DNA of 13,665 nt, taken from an uncultured Rhodospirillales bacterium. Lineage in GTDB: Bacteria; Pseudomonadota; Alphaproteobacteria; ATCC43930; CGMCC-115725. The stretch is taken from the NCBI GenBank assembly GCA_903897565.1, contig CAIUCF010000034.1, positions 1 through 13,665 of the forward strand, in the 5' to 3' direction. How positions within the stretch are numbered: the stretch's first letter is position 1; the number at the start of each line of letters is the position of its first letter. Shown here in pieces: positions 7,574-13,665 of this stretch. The notes beneath the pieces are model-generated. The model saw only the letters and a list, made by a program, of their open reading frames with translations. It was not told where the DNA came from and did not search any database. Position numbers and translations under genes: made by a program.

Positions 7574-8308
7574 ATGGCTAAAATCTCCGAAGCTCTGAAT
7601 CGCGCAGGGGTAGACTTGCAGCAGGCCTCTCCAGGGGCCGTGGCGAAAGGGCCGGACTCTGCAGCATTTCGCCCTGCCCACAATCCGGCGATTATCAAGC
7701 TGTATTACACGGTCGAGGCATTGAAGCCGCAGAATGCCCGGGTCGTGCTGCAATTCGTCGCCGCGACGCCCGGCGAGGGCACGACGACGATTGCCAGAGG
7801 GTATGCCGCGATTGCCGCAAGTGAGGGCAATCAGCGTGTGTTGCTGATCGATTGCAATCCCTCCACCAGCCCCCATTCCACTCAAGCGGATGTCCGTCCG
7901 ACGCTGATCGAGGCACACAAGCAGGGACTACCCCTCGATCAGGTGGTAACGCCGAGCAAGCGCTACGCAAACCTTCAGCTGGTACAGCTGTCGCATAGCC
8001 CCAATCCCCTGATCGAGATCGAGAGCGAAGATCTCATCGCCATGTTCGCGGCGCTGCGCGAAGACTATCCCACTATCATTCTTGATTGCGCCCCGGCCAA
8101 CCAGGCTCCCGACTCGATAGCAATGTCGAGATATTGCGACGGCACCATTCTCGTGGTCCGAGCCGAAGGGGTACGTTCTGCCGTCATCAAGTCCGTGCAG
8201 GACAACATAAAGCTCGTTGGCGGCCAGATCATCGGCGCCGTCTTCAATCGTCGCAACGTCTACATTCCGAAATGGCTCTACCTGAGCCTCTTCTCGAGTT
8301 CTGTCTGA
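7574..8308 (+). CDS. BY-kinase/CpsD-like P-loop ATPase with degenerate Walker A
   Basis: This 244-residue cytoplasmic protein has the fold pattern of the ATPase half of bacterial tyrosine kinases that control polysaccharide polymerisation and export (CpsD, CapB, Wzc C-terminal domain). It starts with MAKISEALNRAG, like stand-alone family members. The P-loop segment is ATPGEGTTTIARG (64-76). The family usually has GEGK(S/T)T, so Thr70 stands where the ATP-binding lysine is expected; the codons read ACG ACG ACG. Walker A' is VLLIDCNPS (89-97), keeping Asp93 but with Asn for the second acidic residue. Walker B is TIILDCAPA (167-175), with Asp171. No tyrosine cluster is present; the C-terminus has only VYIPKWLYLSLF. 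No membrane-spanning PCP partner is fused to it or seen nearby. It may bind nucleotide weakly or act as a non-catalytic regulator, although Thr-bearing variants may be a normal branch of the family. Confidence 0.82.
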   Translation: MAKISEALNRAGVDLQQASPGAVAKGPDSAAFRPAHNPAIIKLYYTVEALKPQNARVVLQFVAATPGEGTTTIARGYAAIAASEGNQRVLLIDCNPSTSPHSTQADVRPTLIEAHKQGLPLDQVVTPSKRYANLQLVQLSHSPNPLIEIESEDLIAMFAALREDYPTIILDCAPANQAPDSIAMSRYCDGTILVVRAEGVRSAVIKSVQDNIKLVGGQIIGAVFNRRNVYIPKWLYLSLFSSSV

Positions 8309-8336
8309 TCAAATCCGTCACAGGAACCGCGATAGC

Positions 8337-8343
8337 AGGAAGG
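8337..8343 (+). promoter_or_regulatory. Shine-Dalgarno of the GH10 gene
   Basis: AGGAAGG lies four bases before the ATG at 8348, and is the strongest ribosome-binding sequence seen in the plus-strand operon. It fixes the start immediately before the twin-arginine signal. Confidence 0.7.
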
Positions 8344-8347
8344 CCGC

Positions 8348-9475
8348 ATGAAACTTGGTTTGAGCCGTCGCCAACTCCTCCGGGATTCGACGGCACTCCT
8401 GGCTGGCATGGCGATATCCGAGTCCGGCTTCGGGGCGTTACCGACCAGCACATCGGACCTTTCTCTCAAGCAGATCGCAGCACAGCGCGGCATCCTTTAT
8501 GGTGCCGAGGCGGTCTTCGAGGAACTCCACGACGATAAGGAGTTTGCGGCGCTCTTTGTCGAGCAATGCGGGATATTGACCCCCGGCGTCGAAGCAAAAT
8601 GGGCCGACGTGGAGCCTGAGGACGGCGAATTCCACTTCGAGCATCTCGACTGGATGGTCGACTTTGCCGAAAAGAACGGCATTAAGATCCGCGGCCATAA
8701 CCTGATGTGGTCGGTTTACAACCCAGCCTGGGCGAGAGCCGCGGTAAGCCTCGAGGGGCGTGGCAGCGAGATTCTCCAGCGACACATCACCACAGAAGTT
8801 GCGCGGTATCGCGGCAGAATCAGTTACTGGGATGTCGCCAACGAGGTCACCGATCCACTCTACAACCCGTTGGACGACGGGCTCGTCGACAGTATGTGGC
8901 ACCGTCACGTCGGGCCATTAGCGATCGATGATGCCTTCAAATGGACTTATGCCGCTGATCCCACGCCGATTCTCTTCGTCAACGACGATAATCTCGAATA
9001 TGACAGCCCCGACCGGGAGGAGAAGCGCAACACTTATCTGCGCCTGGTGGAAACCTGGCTCAAACGTGGCGTGCCGATCACGGGATTCGGGCTCGAGTCC
9101 CACCTACGGCCGCTGAAGCGGATCGACGAAAAACGGTACCGGCGTTTCCTGGCAGAGCTCGCGGGAATGGGGCTCACCATTCACATCACCGAACTCGATA
9201 TCATTGATCGTGATTTGCCGGCCGATATCGCGCTCAGGGACAAGCAAGGCGCTGATTTCTGCAAGCGTTTCCTCGACATCGCGCTCGACGAGCCCGCGGT
9301 CAAGGCGGTGATCACATGGGGCCTGTCGGATCGCTATACCGGTATGGATGGCGACCCCGACGTCGTGCGCCCGGATGGGCTGCCATCACGCTGCCTCCCC
9401 TACGACCGCGACCTCAAGGCAAAACCGATGTGGCACGCAATCGCGGACGCGTTGCGCCATGCTCCGGCCCGGTAG
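8348..9475 (+). CDS. Tat-exported GH10 glycoside hydrolase (endo-beta-1,4-xylanase family)
   Basis: This 375-residue enzyme belongs to glycoside hydrolase family 10, retaining endo-acting hydrolases best known on beta-1,4-xylan. The N-terminus has a twin-arginine motif, SRRQLLRDS (6-14), then a hydrophobic stretch to about residue 30, so it is probably exported folded through Tat. Family hallmarks are in order: KWADVEPEDGEFHFE (84-98), IRGHNLMWS (114-122), the acid/base glutamate E166 in YWDVANEV (160-167), GLESHL (248-253), where GLQSHL is more usual, the nucleophile E282 in ITELDI (280-285), and ITWGLSDRYT (322-331). No carbohydrate-binding module is attached. It sits 39 bases after the kinase-like gene and 40 before the propeller gene. 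In this context the likely substrate is the polysaccharide made by the locus rather than plant xylan: a periplasmic chain-trimming or polymer-release role is inferred. Confidence 0.93.
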   Translation: MKLGLSRRQLLRDSTALLAGMAISESGFGALPTSTSDLSLKQIAAQRGILYGAEAVFEELHDDKEFAALFVEQCGILTPGVEAKWADVEPEDGEFHFEHLDWMVDFAEKNGIKIRGHNLMWSVYNPAWARAAVSLEGRGSEILQRHITTEVARYRGRISYWDVANEVTDPLYNPLDDGLVDSMWHRHVGPLAIDDAFKWTYAADPTPILFVNDDNLEYDSPDREEKRNTYLRLVETWLKRGVPITGFGLESHLRPLKRIDEKRYRRFLAELAGMGLTIHITELDIIDRDLPADIALRDKQGADFCKRFLDIALDEPAVKAVITWGLSDRYTGMDGDPDVVRPDGLPSRCLPYDRDLKAKPMWHAIADALRHAPAR

Positions 9476-9515
9476 GGTTGGCTGGCATCCACGGCGACAT
9501 TGAGAGATCCGCTTG

Positions 9516-11015
9516 ATGCAACAATGCGTACTGCGCGGGATCGCTCCTGATTCACCGTTCTGCAAGACCATCGGCTCGGCACTGGGGACCGGTATAGCCC
9601 TGACGTGCCTGGCGCCCGAGGCCCCATCACCCATCCTCTGGCAATATATCGTGGCGGGAACCAAGCTGAATTGGCGTGGTAGTGCCGCGCCGGACCCGGA
9701 TCCGGAATCTCATCGAGGCGAGATCGTGATCGATCTTTTCCCCGGGTCGATTGCTCTCCCCGCGGCGACCCGGCGTTGGTGGTTCGCCAACGAACGCGGC
9801 GAGCCGGTTCTGGCCCCGTTCGTCTGGGCCGGATCATTCTACACCGAACCCTATTATTTTTCGGTCTACCTGCTCGAAGACTCCCCTGACGGCCCGCTGA
9901 TTCTCGGCGAAGCTCACCTGACCAGCCGTCGGAGCCTTGCGGAGCTGCTCTCGGCGGTGGCCGAAACCTGCGCAGCGCTTCTCTCCGATGCCTTTCGTCA
10001 CCCACCGGACGAACGGCGACCACATGGCGTTACGGACAGCGTCCGGCCCCAGGACGCGATGGGGGCGGTCTGCCAGATGCTTCGAGGAGCCGTCAACCGC
10101 CGTTATGCCCGCTGGCGAGACCGGTTGCTGGCGGAGGATTGGGCGATCGGTCAGGGCTCGGCATCGTTGACCGGTCTGGTAACGAAATCGAAAGAGCCTC
10201 GCGCGGTCGATGCAAGCATATTGGGGCCGATCTCGTGGCGGGCGGCGGACAGTCCGCAGCGATATCTCGCCGATCCCTTCTTCTGGCCGGGCCTGCCTGA
10301 TCGTCGCCTTGTCGAAGAGTTCTCCTATGAAACCGGGCTTGGCCGGATCGTCGCATTGGACGCGACGGACGGGCGCGCTTACGCGCTCGACCTCGGCTTC
10401 GATTGCCACCTCTCCTACCCCTTCACCTGGAGCGAAGCCGGCGACGTCTTCATGATACCCGAGTCTGGCGCCAGCCGGATTACCCGCCTATTCCGCCTCC
10501 ATCGCGACCGCCAGCCGGACGTCGTCTGCACCATCGCCGAGGACATGGCGATCGCGGATCCGACCCTCTTCCGTTACGGCGGACTATACTGGATCGCCTT
10601 CACGGATACCGATCTCGGCGTGCATGACAACCTGTGTATGCTCTATAGCGAAACCCTCTCCGGCCCCTGGCGGGTGCACGCAGGCAACCCCGTAAAACGG
10701 GACGTCCGTTCAGCCCGCCCCGGCGGCACGCCGTTTTCCCATGAGGGCGAACTCTACCGCCCGGCACAGGACTGCGCCGCAGGCTACGGCGCCGCTCTCG
10801 CGATCAACCGGATCATACGCTGCGATCCGGCCGGATACCGCGAGGAGACCTGTCTCGTCATCCGGCCCGATCCGAGTGGACCGTATCCCGATGGGCTCCA
10901 CACGCTCTCTGTCGGTGAAGACGGTATGGCCTTTTTGATCGACGGCAAGCGCTATCGGACCAACAGCGCCGCCTTGATGAAGAAGCTGAAGTCTCGGCTT
11001 CTCCGATCACGATAA
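9516..11015 (+). CDS. GINT1-like five-bladed propeller protein (GH43-like fold), putative glycosyltransferase
   Basis: This 499-residue protein has a C-terminal half (about 235-480) that resembles the bacterial proteins annotated as glucosamine inositolphosphorylceramide transferase 1 N-terminal domain, a GH43-like beta-propeller. Visible family-type segments are YLADPFFW (250-257), LSYPFTWSEAGDVFMIPES (299-317), MAIADPTLFRYGGLYWIAFT (344-363) with the W/F-rich blade edge, SGPWRVHAGNPVK (382-394) and RPGGTPFSHEGELYRPAQDC (401-420). The N-terminal part (1-210) is poorly conserved, but EIVIDLFPG (69-77) and the following residues may be a remnant of the formyltransferase-like domain often fused to this propeller. 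No signal peptide is evident. It ends one base before the convergent beta-helix gene. The in-frame TTG at 9513 is less likely than ATG 9516; a GAGAG lies upstream. Whether it transfers, cleaves or only binds sugars is unknown. Confidence 0.78.
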   Translation: MQQCVLRGIAPDSPFCKTIGSALGTGIALTCLAPEAPSPILWQYIVAGTKLNWRGSAAPDPDPESHRGEIVIDLFPGSIALPAATRRWWFANERGEPVLAPFVWAGSFYTEPYYFSVYLLEDSPDGPLILGEAHLTSRRSLAELLSAVAETCAALLSDAFRHPPDERRPHGVTDSVRPQDAMGAVCQMLRGAVNRRYARWRDRLLAEDWAIGQGSASLTGLVTKSKEPRAVDASILGPISWRAADSPQRYLADPFFWPGLPDRRLVEEFSYETGLGRIVALDATDGRAYALDLGFDCHLSYPFTWSEAGDVFMIPESGASRITRLFRLHRDRQPDVVCTIAEDMAIADPTLFRYGGLYWIAFTDTDLGVHDNLCMLYSETLSGPWRVHAGNPVKRDVRSARPGGTPFSHEGELYRPAQDCAAGYGAALAINRIIRCDPAGYREETCLVIRPDPSGPYPDGLHTLSVGEDGMAFLIDGKRYRTNSAALMKKLKSRLLRSR

Positions 11016-11016
11016 A

Positions 11017-12291
11017 CTACTCGTAGGCGCCGAGTGCTGCGATGGTGGGCCGTTTGACGCCGTCGAAGTCGTAAGCGGCACCAGCGCCCGGCTTGCCCGC
11101 GCCCACGGCCGGACTCGAGGCCAGAATGTGGAAGTTCGCTGTTGCAGGTAGGATCGACGCTAGGTCGAACAACGGGTCGGCCGTCATGCTGTGGCTTCCC
11201 CAACTCGTACCGGTGGTGAGCCGAATATAGGTCGGCGTTCCAACGTTAGCGGCGACATTATAGTCGATCCAGATATTCGTGCTGCCCTGAGCTTGGAAGC
11301 TGGTGTAGCCGCTGCCGTTACCCCAAAGAATATTGTTGTAGACGGAAACGTTTCCGGAGCCCATTGCTTCAACCTCGCCGACATATAGACCGACGAAGCT
11401 TGGGCCAGTGTTGTTTTTATAGGTTGTATTATTACGGATTGTAACGTTGTTGCTGCGGTTTACATGTACCGCACGACCGCCGTTATTGAATATGATGTTA
11501 TTCTCGATCAAGGTGCCGCCGAGATAGGCTGGAGCAACCGCAGCGTAGTTGAGCTGAGTATGCTGGGAATCGTCGACGATTATGCCGTTGCCGTCGGTGA
11601 TGAGGCCGCTCGTCGCCGAAGCGACGTGGTTGGCATTGCCATAAATCACATTGCTGCCGATGTAGTTGTGGTTCCCGGTCGTCGAGCTATCGACGTTGGT
11701 CAGCTGATAGAGATCGATACCGCTGGGGTCCCCGTTTGATAGCCAGGCATTGTCATAGACCGTATTCTTGACGACGGACAGGTAATCGGCGTGGGTCAAT
11801 TGCAAGCCTGCGCCGCCACAATTATGGACCCGATTGTGTTTGATGGTGATGTGGTGGACGGGCGACGCTCCTTCGGTCGCGATACCGCTGGCGGTACTTG
11901 CCGCCGCTTGTACATCAAAATAGGAAACGCTTACGTAGCTCACCCCGGCCTTGAACTGAATTGCGTTGCCGGAGGCGGTATGGATCTGGGTGAGCATCCC
12001 GGTGTCGCCCACGATATTGATGGGAGCGCTCGCGTTCCCCGACACCGTCAAATACAGCAAGGCCGAGTAGGAGCCAGCCAGGATATGCAACGTATCCCCT
12101 GGGGCCAGGACATGCATCGGCGCCCAGAAGCTCCGGAACGGATTGTCCTGCGCCCCCGTGCCCGGATCGGCGACGCCGGCCGCTACCAATGGTCCCTGAA
12201 CATAGTAGTCCGTCGCATTCGCCGCACGGAACCCAAGGGCTTGCAGAATAACGGCAAGGGCGATCACTCGCCGGAACGATGTAATTCTCAA
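11017..12291 (-). CDS. Secreted right-handed parallel beta-helix protein
   Basis: This 424-residue protein starts with a signal peptide (MRITSFRRVIALAVILQ, hydrophobic to about residue 21, with likely cleavage after ANA at 26). It then forms a right-handed parallel beta-helix of the pectate-lyase/NosD type. Asn-rich coils repeat every 22-27 residues: HITIKHNRVHN (147-157), YLSVVKNTVYDN (170-181), NYIGSNVIYGN (209-219), TLIENNIIFNN (260-270), NVTIRNNTTYKNN (282-294), NVSVYNNILWGN (314-325) and NIWIDYNVAAN (339-349). The C-terminus, DFDGVKRPTIAALGAYE (408-424), matches the end motif of many such secreted proteins. Such proteins are often polysaccharide lyases, hydrolases or epimerases, but I see no clear catalytic set. 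I start at TTG 12291 because GGGGAG sits seven bases upstream; TTG 12306 is an alternative. Its codons look AT-richer than its neighbours' in the Asn-rich coils. It faces the plus operon, so it has its own promoter. Confidence 0.85.
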   Translation of the reverse strand: MRITSFRRVIALAVILQALGFRAANATDYYVQGPLVAAGVADPGTGAQDNPFRSFWAPMHVLAPGDTLHILAGSYSALLYLTVSGNASAPINIVGDTGMLTQIHTASGNAIQFKAGVSYVSVSYFDVQAAASTASGIATEGASPVHHITIKHNRVHNCGGAGLQLTHADYLSVVKNTVYDNAWLSNGDPSGIDLYQLTNVDSSTTGNHNYIGSNVIYGNANHVASATSGLITDGNGIIVDDSQHTQLNYAAVAPAYLGGTLIENNIIFNNGGRAVHVNRSNNVTIRNNTTYKNNTGPSFVGLYVGEVEAMGSGNVSVYNNILWGNGSGYTSFQAQGSTNIWIDYNVAANVGTPTYIRLTTGTSWGSHSMTADPLFDLASILPATANFHILASSPAVGAGKPGAGAAYDFDGVKRPTIAALGAYE

Positions 12292-12294
12292 TAC

Positions 12295-12314
12295 AATTCT
12301 CCCCAATTGTCCCC
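12295..12314 (-). repeat. Tandem 10-base repeat containing the ribosome site of the beta-helix gene
   Basis: On the minus strand two adjacent decamers, GGGGACAATT (12314-12305) and GGGGAGAATT (12304-12295), differ at one base. Each carries a purine-rich GGGGA core. The copy nearer the gene is at ideal distance from TTG 12291, and the farther one is close to TTG 12306. The duplication therefore offers two overlapping initiation regions. Confidence 0.65.
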
Positions 12315-12722
12315 AACGACAACATACACTAACGCACGCGAAATTCTATATTCCCCAGAATCCCGCAAAAAATTCAGGATCCGCAATATGTACCATTATT
12401 AGTTGCGAACATTCCCTGCTGCTGTCGCGTTAACTAGCATGGCGTTTGTTACCGGAAGACTAATTTCGGGAAATGGCTCTGTGACAAATTTGGGGCGCGG
12501 TCAGACCACGGGTGCCCTGGGATCACCGCTCTACGGTTCTTGGTGCCGGCGAGCCGTCCTGGCAGCAAGCTCCCGCGGCATCGATGCCACGATGGCAATG
12601 CTGCGCCCGAGCGCGGATCAGGTGATCGTGCGGCACCGCTTTAGCGGCCGGCAGGCATGCTGCGGCGGATCACGACCCGGCGGAACGGCCGGCCCCGCGA
12701 AGCCGCTCTAGGACTCTATGAT
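12315..12722. other. Intergenic region without a convincing gene
   Basis: The half next to the beta-helix gene (to about 12420) is AT-richer and should hold its promoter. The best minus-strand -10 candidate is TATAGA at 12350-12345, without a good -35. From about 12490 to 12715 the DNA becomes GC-rich, with small internal inverted repeats such as GGATCACGA (12666-12674) against TGATCGTG (12623-12630). Plus- and minus-strand readings give only low-complexity peptides with no domain I recognise. It could be a decayed mobile element or a repeat unit, but I cannot identify one. Confidence 0.4.
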
Positions 12723-12777
12723 TCTAGAGCAAATTCCTGCGATCCGATGATTCCATCCGATCGCAGTTTTCTCTAGA
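12723..12777. repeat. 55-base imperfect palindrome, terminator-like, overlapping the acyltransferase stop
   Basis: The outer arms TCTAGAG (12723-12729) and CTCTAGA (12771-12777) enclose a strong inner hairpin. CTGCGATC (12737-12744), C, GATG (12746-12749) pairs with CATC (12754-12757), C, GATCGCAG (12759-12766) across the four-base loop ATTC, with a single C-C mismatch. On the plus strand TTTTCT follows directly, like an intrinsic terminator. The right arm contains the TAG stop of the minus-strand acyltransferase (12773-12775), so that gene's transcript also ends in the hairpin, but with only a short TTT after it. CTCTAG also occurs just upstream near 12707. The structure looks like an intergenic palindromic repeat unit doubling as a terminator. 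Confidence 0.75.
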
Positions 12778-13665
12778 GGCTGCGTCCGCGTAGCCTATCT
12801 CTGATGCCTCGAAGCGGAGTCTCGACAATCTTGTTCATGATCGCCGCGAGGCCGATTGAGAGCGGAATCGCAAATGCATACGCAACAAATGAGCTACCCC
12901 CTGTTACGCCAAGCAAGAGCAACAATATCGTTCCGTGATTGATGTACAGGGGATACGACAGTTCACCGAGTCGCTTGTCCAGCGCCTTGAATCGTTCGGG
13001 AACCCTGCGAACGAACGCCAAGACAGTGAACGAACTCAGGAGAACGATCAAAACTGGTAGTTGGTAGGCGAGGACCGGGTGGCCGCGCTCTTTGATGTGT
13101 GGCAACGCGAGGAGGACACAGACGGCCGCGACAACAAGATGGGAGAATGTGAACCGGTTCGGCTTTTGCCAGACGAAGAACACGCCGAGTCCGAAGAGAA
13201 AGAACGGGATCAGGCCCAATTGCTCGGGCACGTGACCATTGCGCCGAAGAAATACGCCGAACAAGGCATAGCCGATCCCCAGCATAACATAAGGTATCGC
13301 GCGCCCCATCGATCCTCTTAACTTCATCATCGCCAGGTAGGTTACAAAGGCGAGAATGTAGAACAGAAATTCGATCCTCAAGGTCCACGCGAAGGGGACG
13401 GGTGAAAAATCCTGTTTGAGAAGGTATTTCGGCTGGAACCCGGGAACGATGTCGAGCACGCCGGAAAGCAGGGCGCGCGGGCTAATGGGCGAAATCGTCA
13501 ACGGGGCATCCAGGCTGACCGGACGTCCCATCAAGTAGAAGGCTCCCTCGACGATGACCACCAAGATGAGAGCGGCCAAATACGGCGGCACGAGCCTCAA
13601 GACACGATTTGCCAGAAATGCATAGGGGCGGTCGGCGTAGAAAGTTGCGTTTGCCTCGGCGACGA
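12773..13665 (-). CDS. Acyltransferase-3 family membrane protein, N-terminus cut by the window edge
   Basis: This is probably an integral-membrane O-acyltransferase of the OafA/YrhL (acyltransferase 3) family, which adds acetyl or similar groups to surface sugars. The frame is open from the right edge to TAG at 12773-12775, about 297 residues; an apparent start at 13600 is only an internal TTG. The first visible part contains FLANRVLRLVPPYLAAL, matching the family's FLxxRxxRLxPxY stretch after the first membrane helices. FAWTLRIEFLFYILAFVTYL follows about 70 residues on, the equivalent of the usual WSLxxExxFY block. Around eight hydrophobic segments follow. The catalytic N-terminal His motif would lie beyond the window, about 50 residues upstream. 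It ends in a basic tail, RDRLRGRSL, with the stop inside a palindrome. Its link to the neighbouring polysaccharide genes is positional. Confidence 0.9.
   Translation of the reverse strand, partial: VAEANATFYADRPYAFLANRVLRLVPPYLAALILVVIVEGAFYLMGRPVSLDAPLTISPISPRALLSGVLDIVPGFQPKYLLKQDFSPVPFAWTLRIEFLFYILAFVTYLAMMKLRGSMGRAIPYVMLGIGYALFGVFLRRNGHVPEQLGLIPFFLFGLGVFFVWQKPNRFTFSHLVVAAVCVLLALPHIKERGHPVLAYQLPVLIVLLSSFTVLAFVRRVPERFKALDKRLGELSYPLYINHGTILLLLLGVTGGSSFVAYAFAIPLSIGLAAIMNKIVETPLRGIRDRLRGRSL

Noticed and set aside
9400..10409. Overlapping minus-strand frames of about 190-207 codons
   Set aside because: They are Arg/Pro-rich shadows of the propeller gene with no family features.
12403..12711. 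A 102-codon plus-strand frame starting with TTG in the intergenic region
   Set aside because: It has no ribosome site, low-complexity composition and no recognisable domain; it is better left as unexplained intergenic DNA.
12307..12772. Insertion sequence or CRISPR array
   Set aside because: No transposase-like peptide, no paired terminal repeats with a target duplication, and no regularly spaced repeats were seen.
1..13665. tRNA or rRNA genes
   Set aside because: No cloverleaf-like CCA-ended stretch or conserved rRNA segment was noticed on either strand.

Overview
The window is about 13.7 kb of GC-rich bacterial DNA. It is almost entirely a polysaccharide (exopolysaccharide, capsule or O-antigen type) biosynthesis and modification locus. 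The gene families (GT4 glycosyltransferases, a Wzy/VpsF-like membrane polymerase, a stand-alone BY-kinase-like ATPase, a Tat-exported GH10 hydrolase, a GINT1-like propeller protein) together with the base composition suggest an alphaproteobacterium. Sphingomonad or Rhizobiales-like relatives seem most plausible, but this is inference: no rRNA or other taxonomic marker is present.

Layout. Minus strand, 3326 down to 1: a GT4 glycosyltransferase, a polytopic polymerase/ligase-like protein whose start overlaps the preceding stop, and a second GT4 glycosyltransferase cut by the left edge. A divergent intergenic region of about 310 bases (3327-3638) separates this operon from a plus-strand operon. 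Plus strand, 3639 to 11015: a third GT4 glycosyltransferase, a GMC-family FAD oxidoreductase (4-base overlap), an NAD(P)-dependent epimerase/dehydratase (1-base overlap), an AT-rich 85-base gap, a BY-kinase/CpsD-like ATPase with a degenerate Walker A, a GH10 glycoside hydrolase with a twin-arginine signal, and a protein with a GINT1/GH43-like propeller domain. Convergent to this, one base away, is a secreted right-handed beta-helix protein on the minus strand (12291-11017). After about 480 bases without a convincing gene, which end in a 55-base palindrome, an acyltransferase-3 family membrane protein on the minus strand is cut by the right edge.

How it may work together (inference). The glycosyltransferases build a lipid-linked repeat unit in the cytoplasm. 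The oxidoreductase and epimerase supply or alter one sugar. The polymerase-like protein polymerises the chain. The BY-kinase-like ATPase may control chain length or export. The GH10 enzyme and the beta-helix protein act outside the cytoplasmic membrane, trimming or remodelling the polymer. The acyltransferase probably decorates it. The priming transferase, flippase, outer-membrane exporter and a membrane-spanning PCP/Wzc partner are not in the window.
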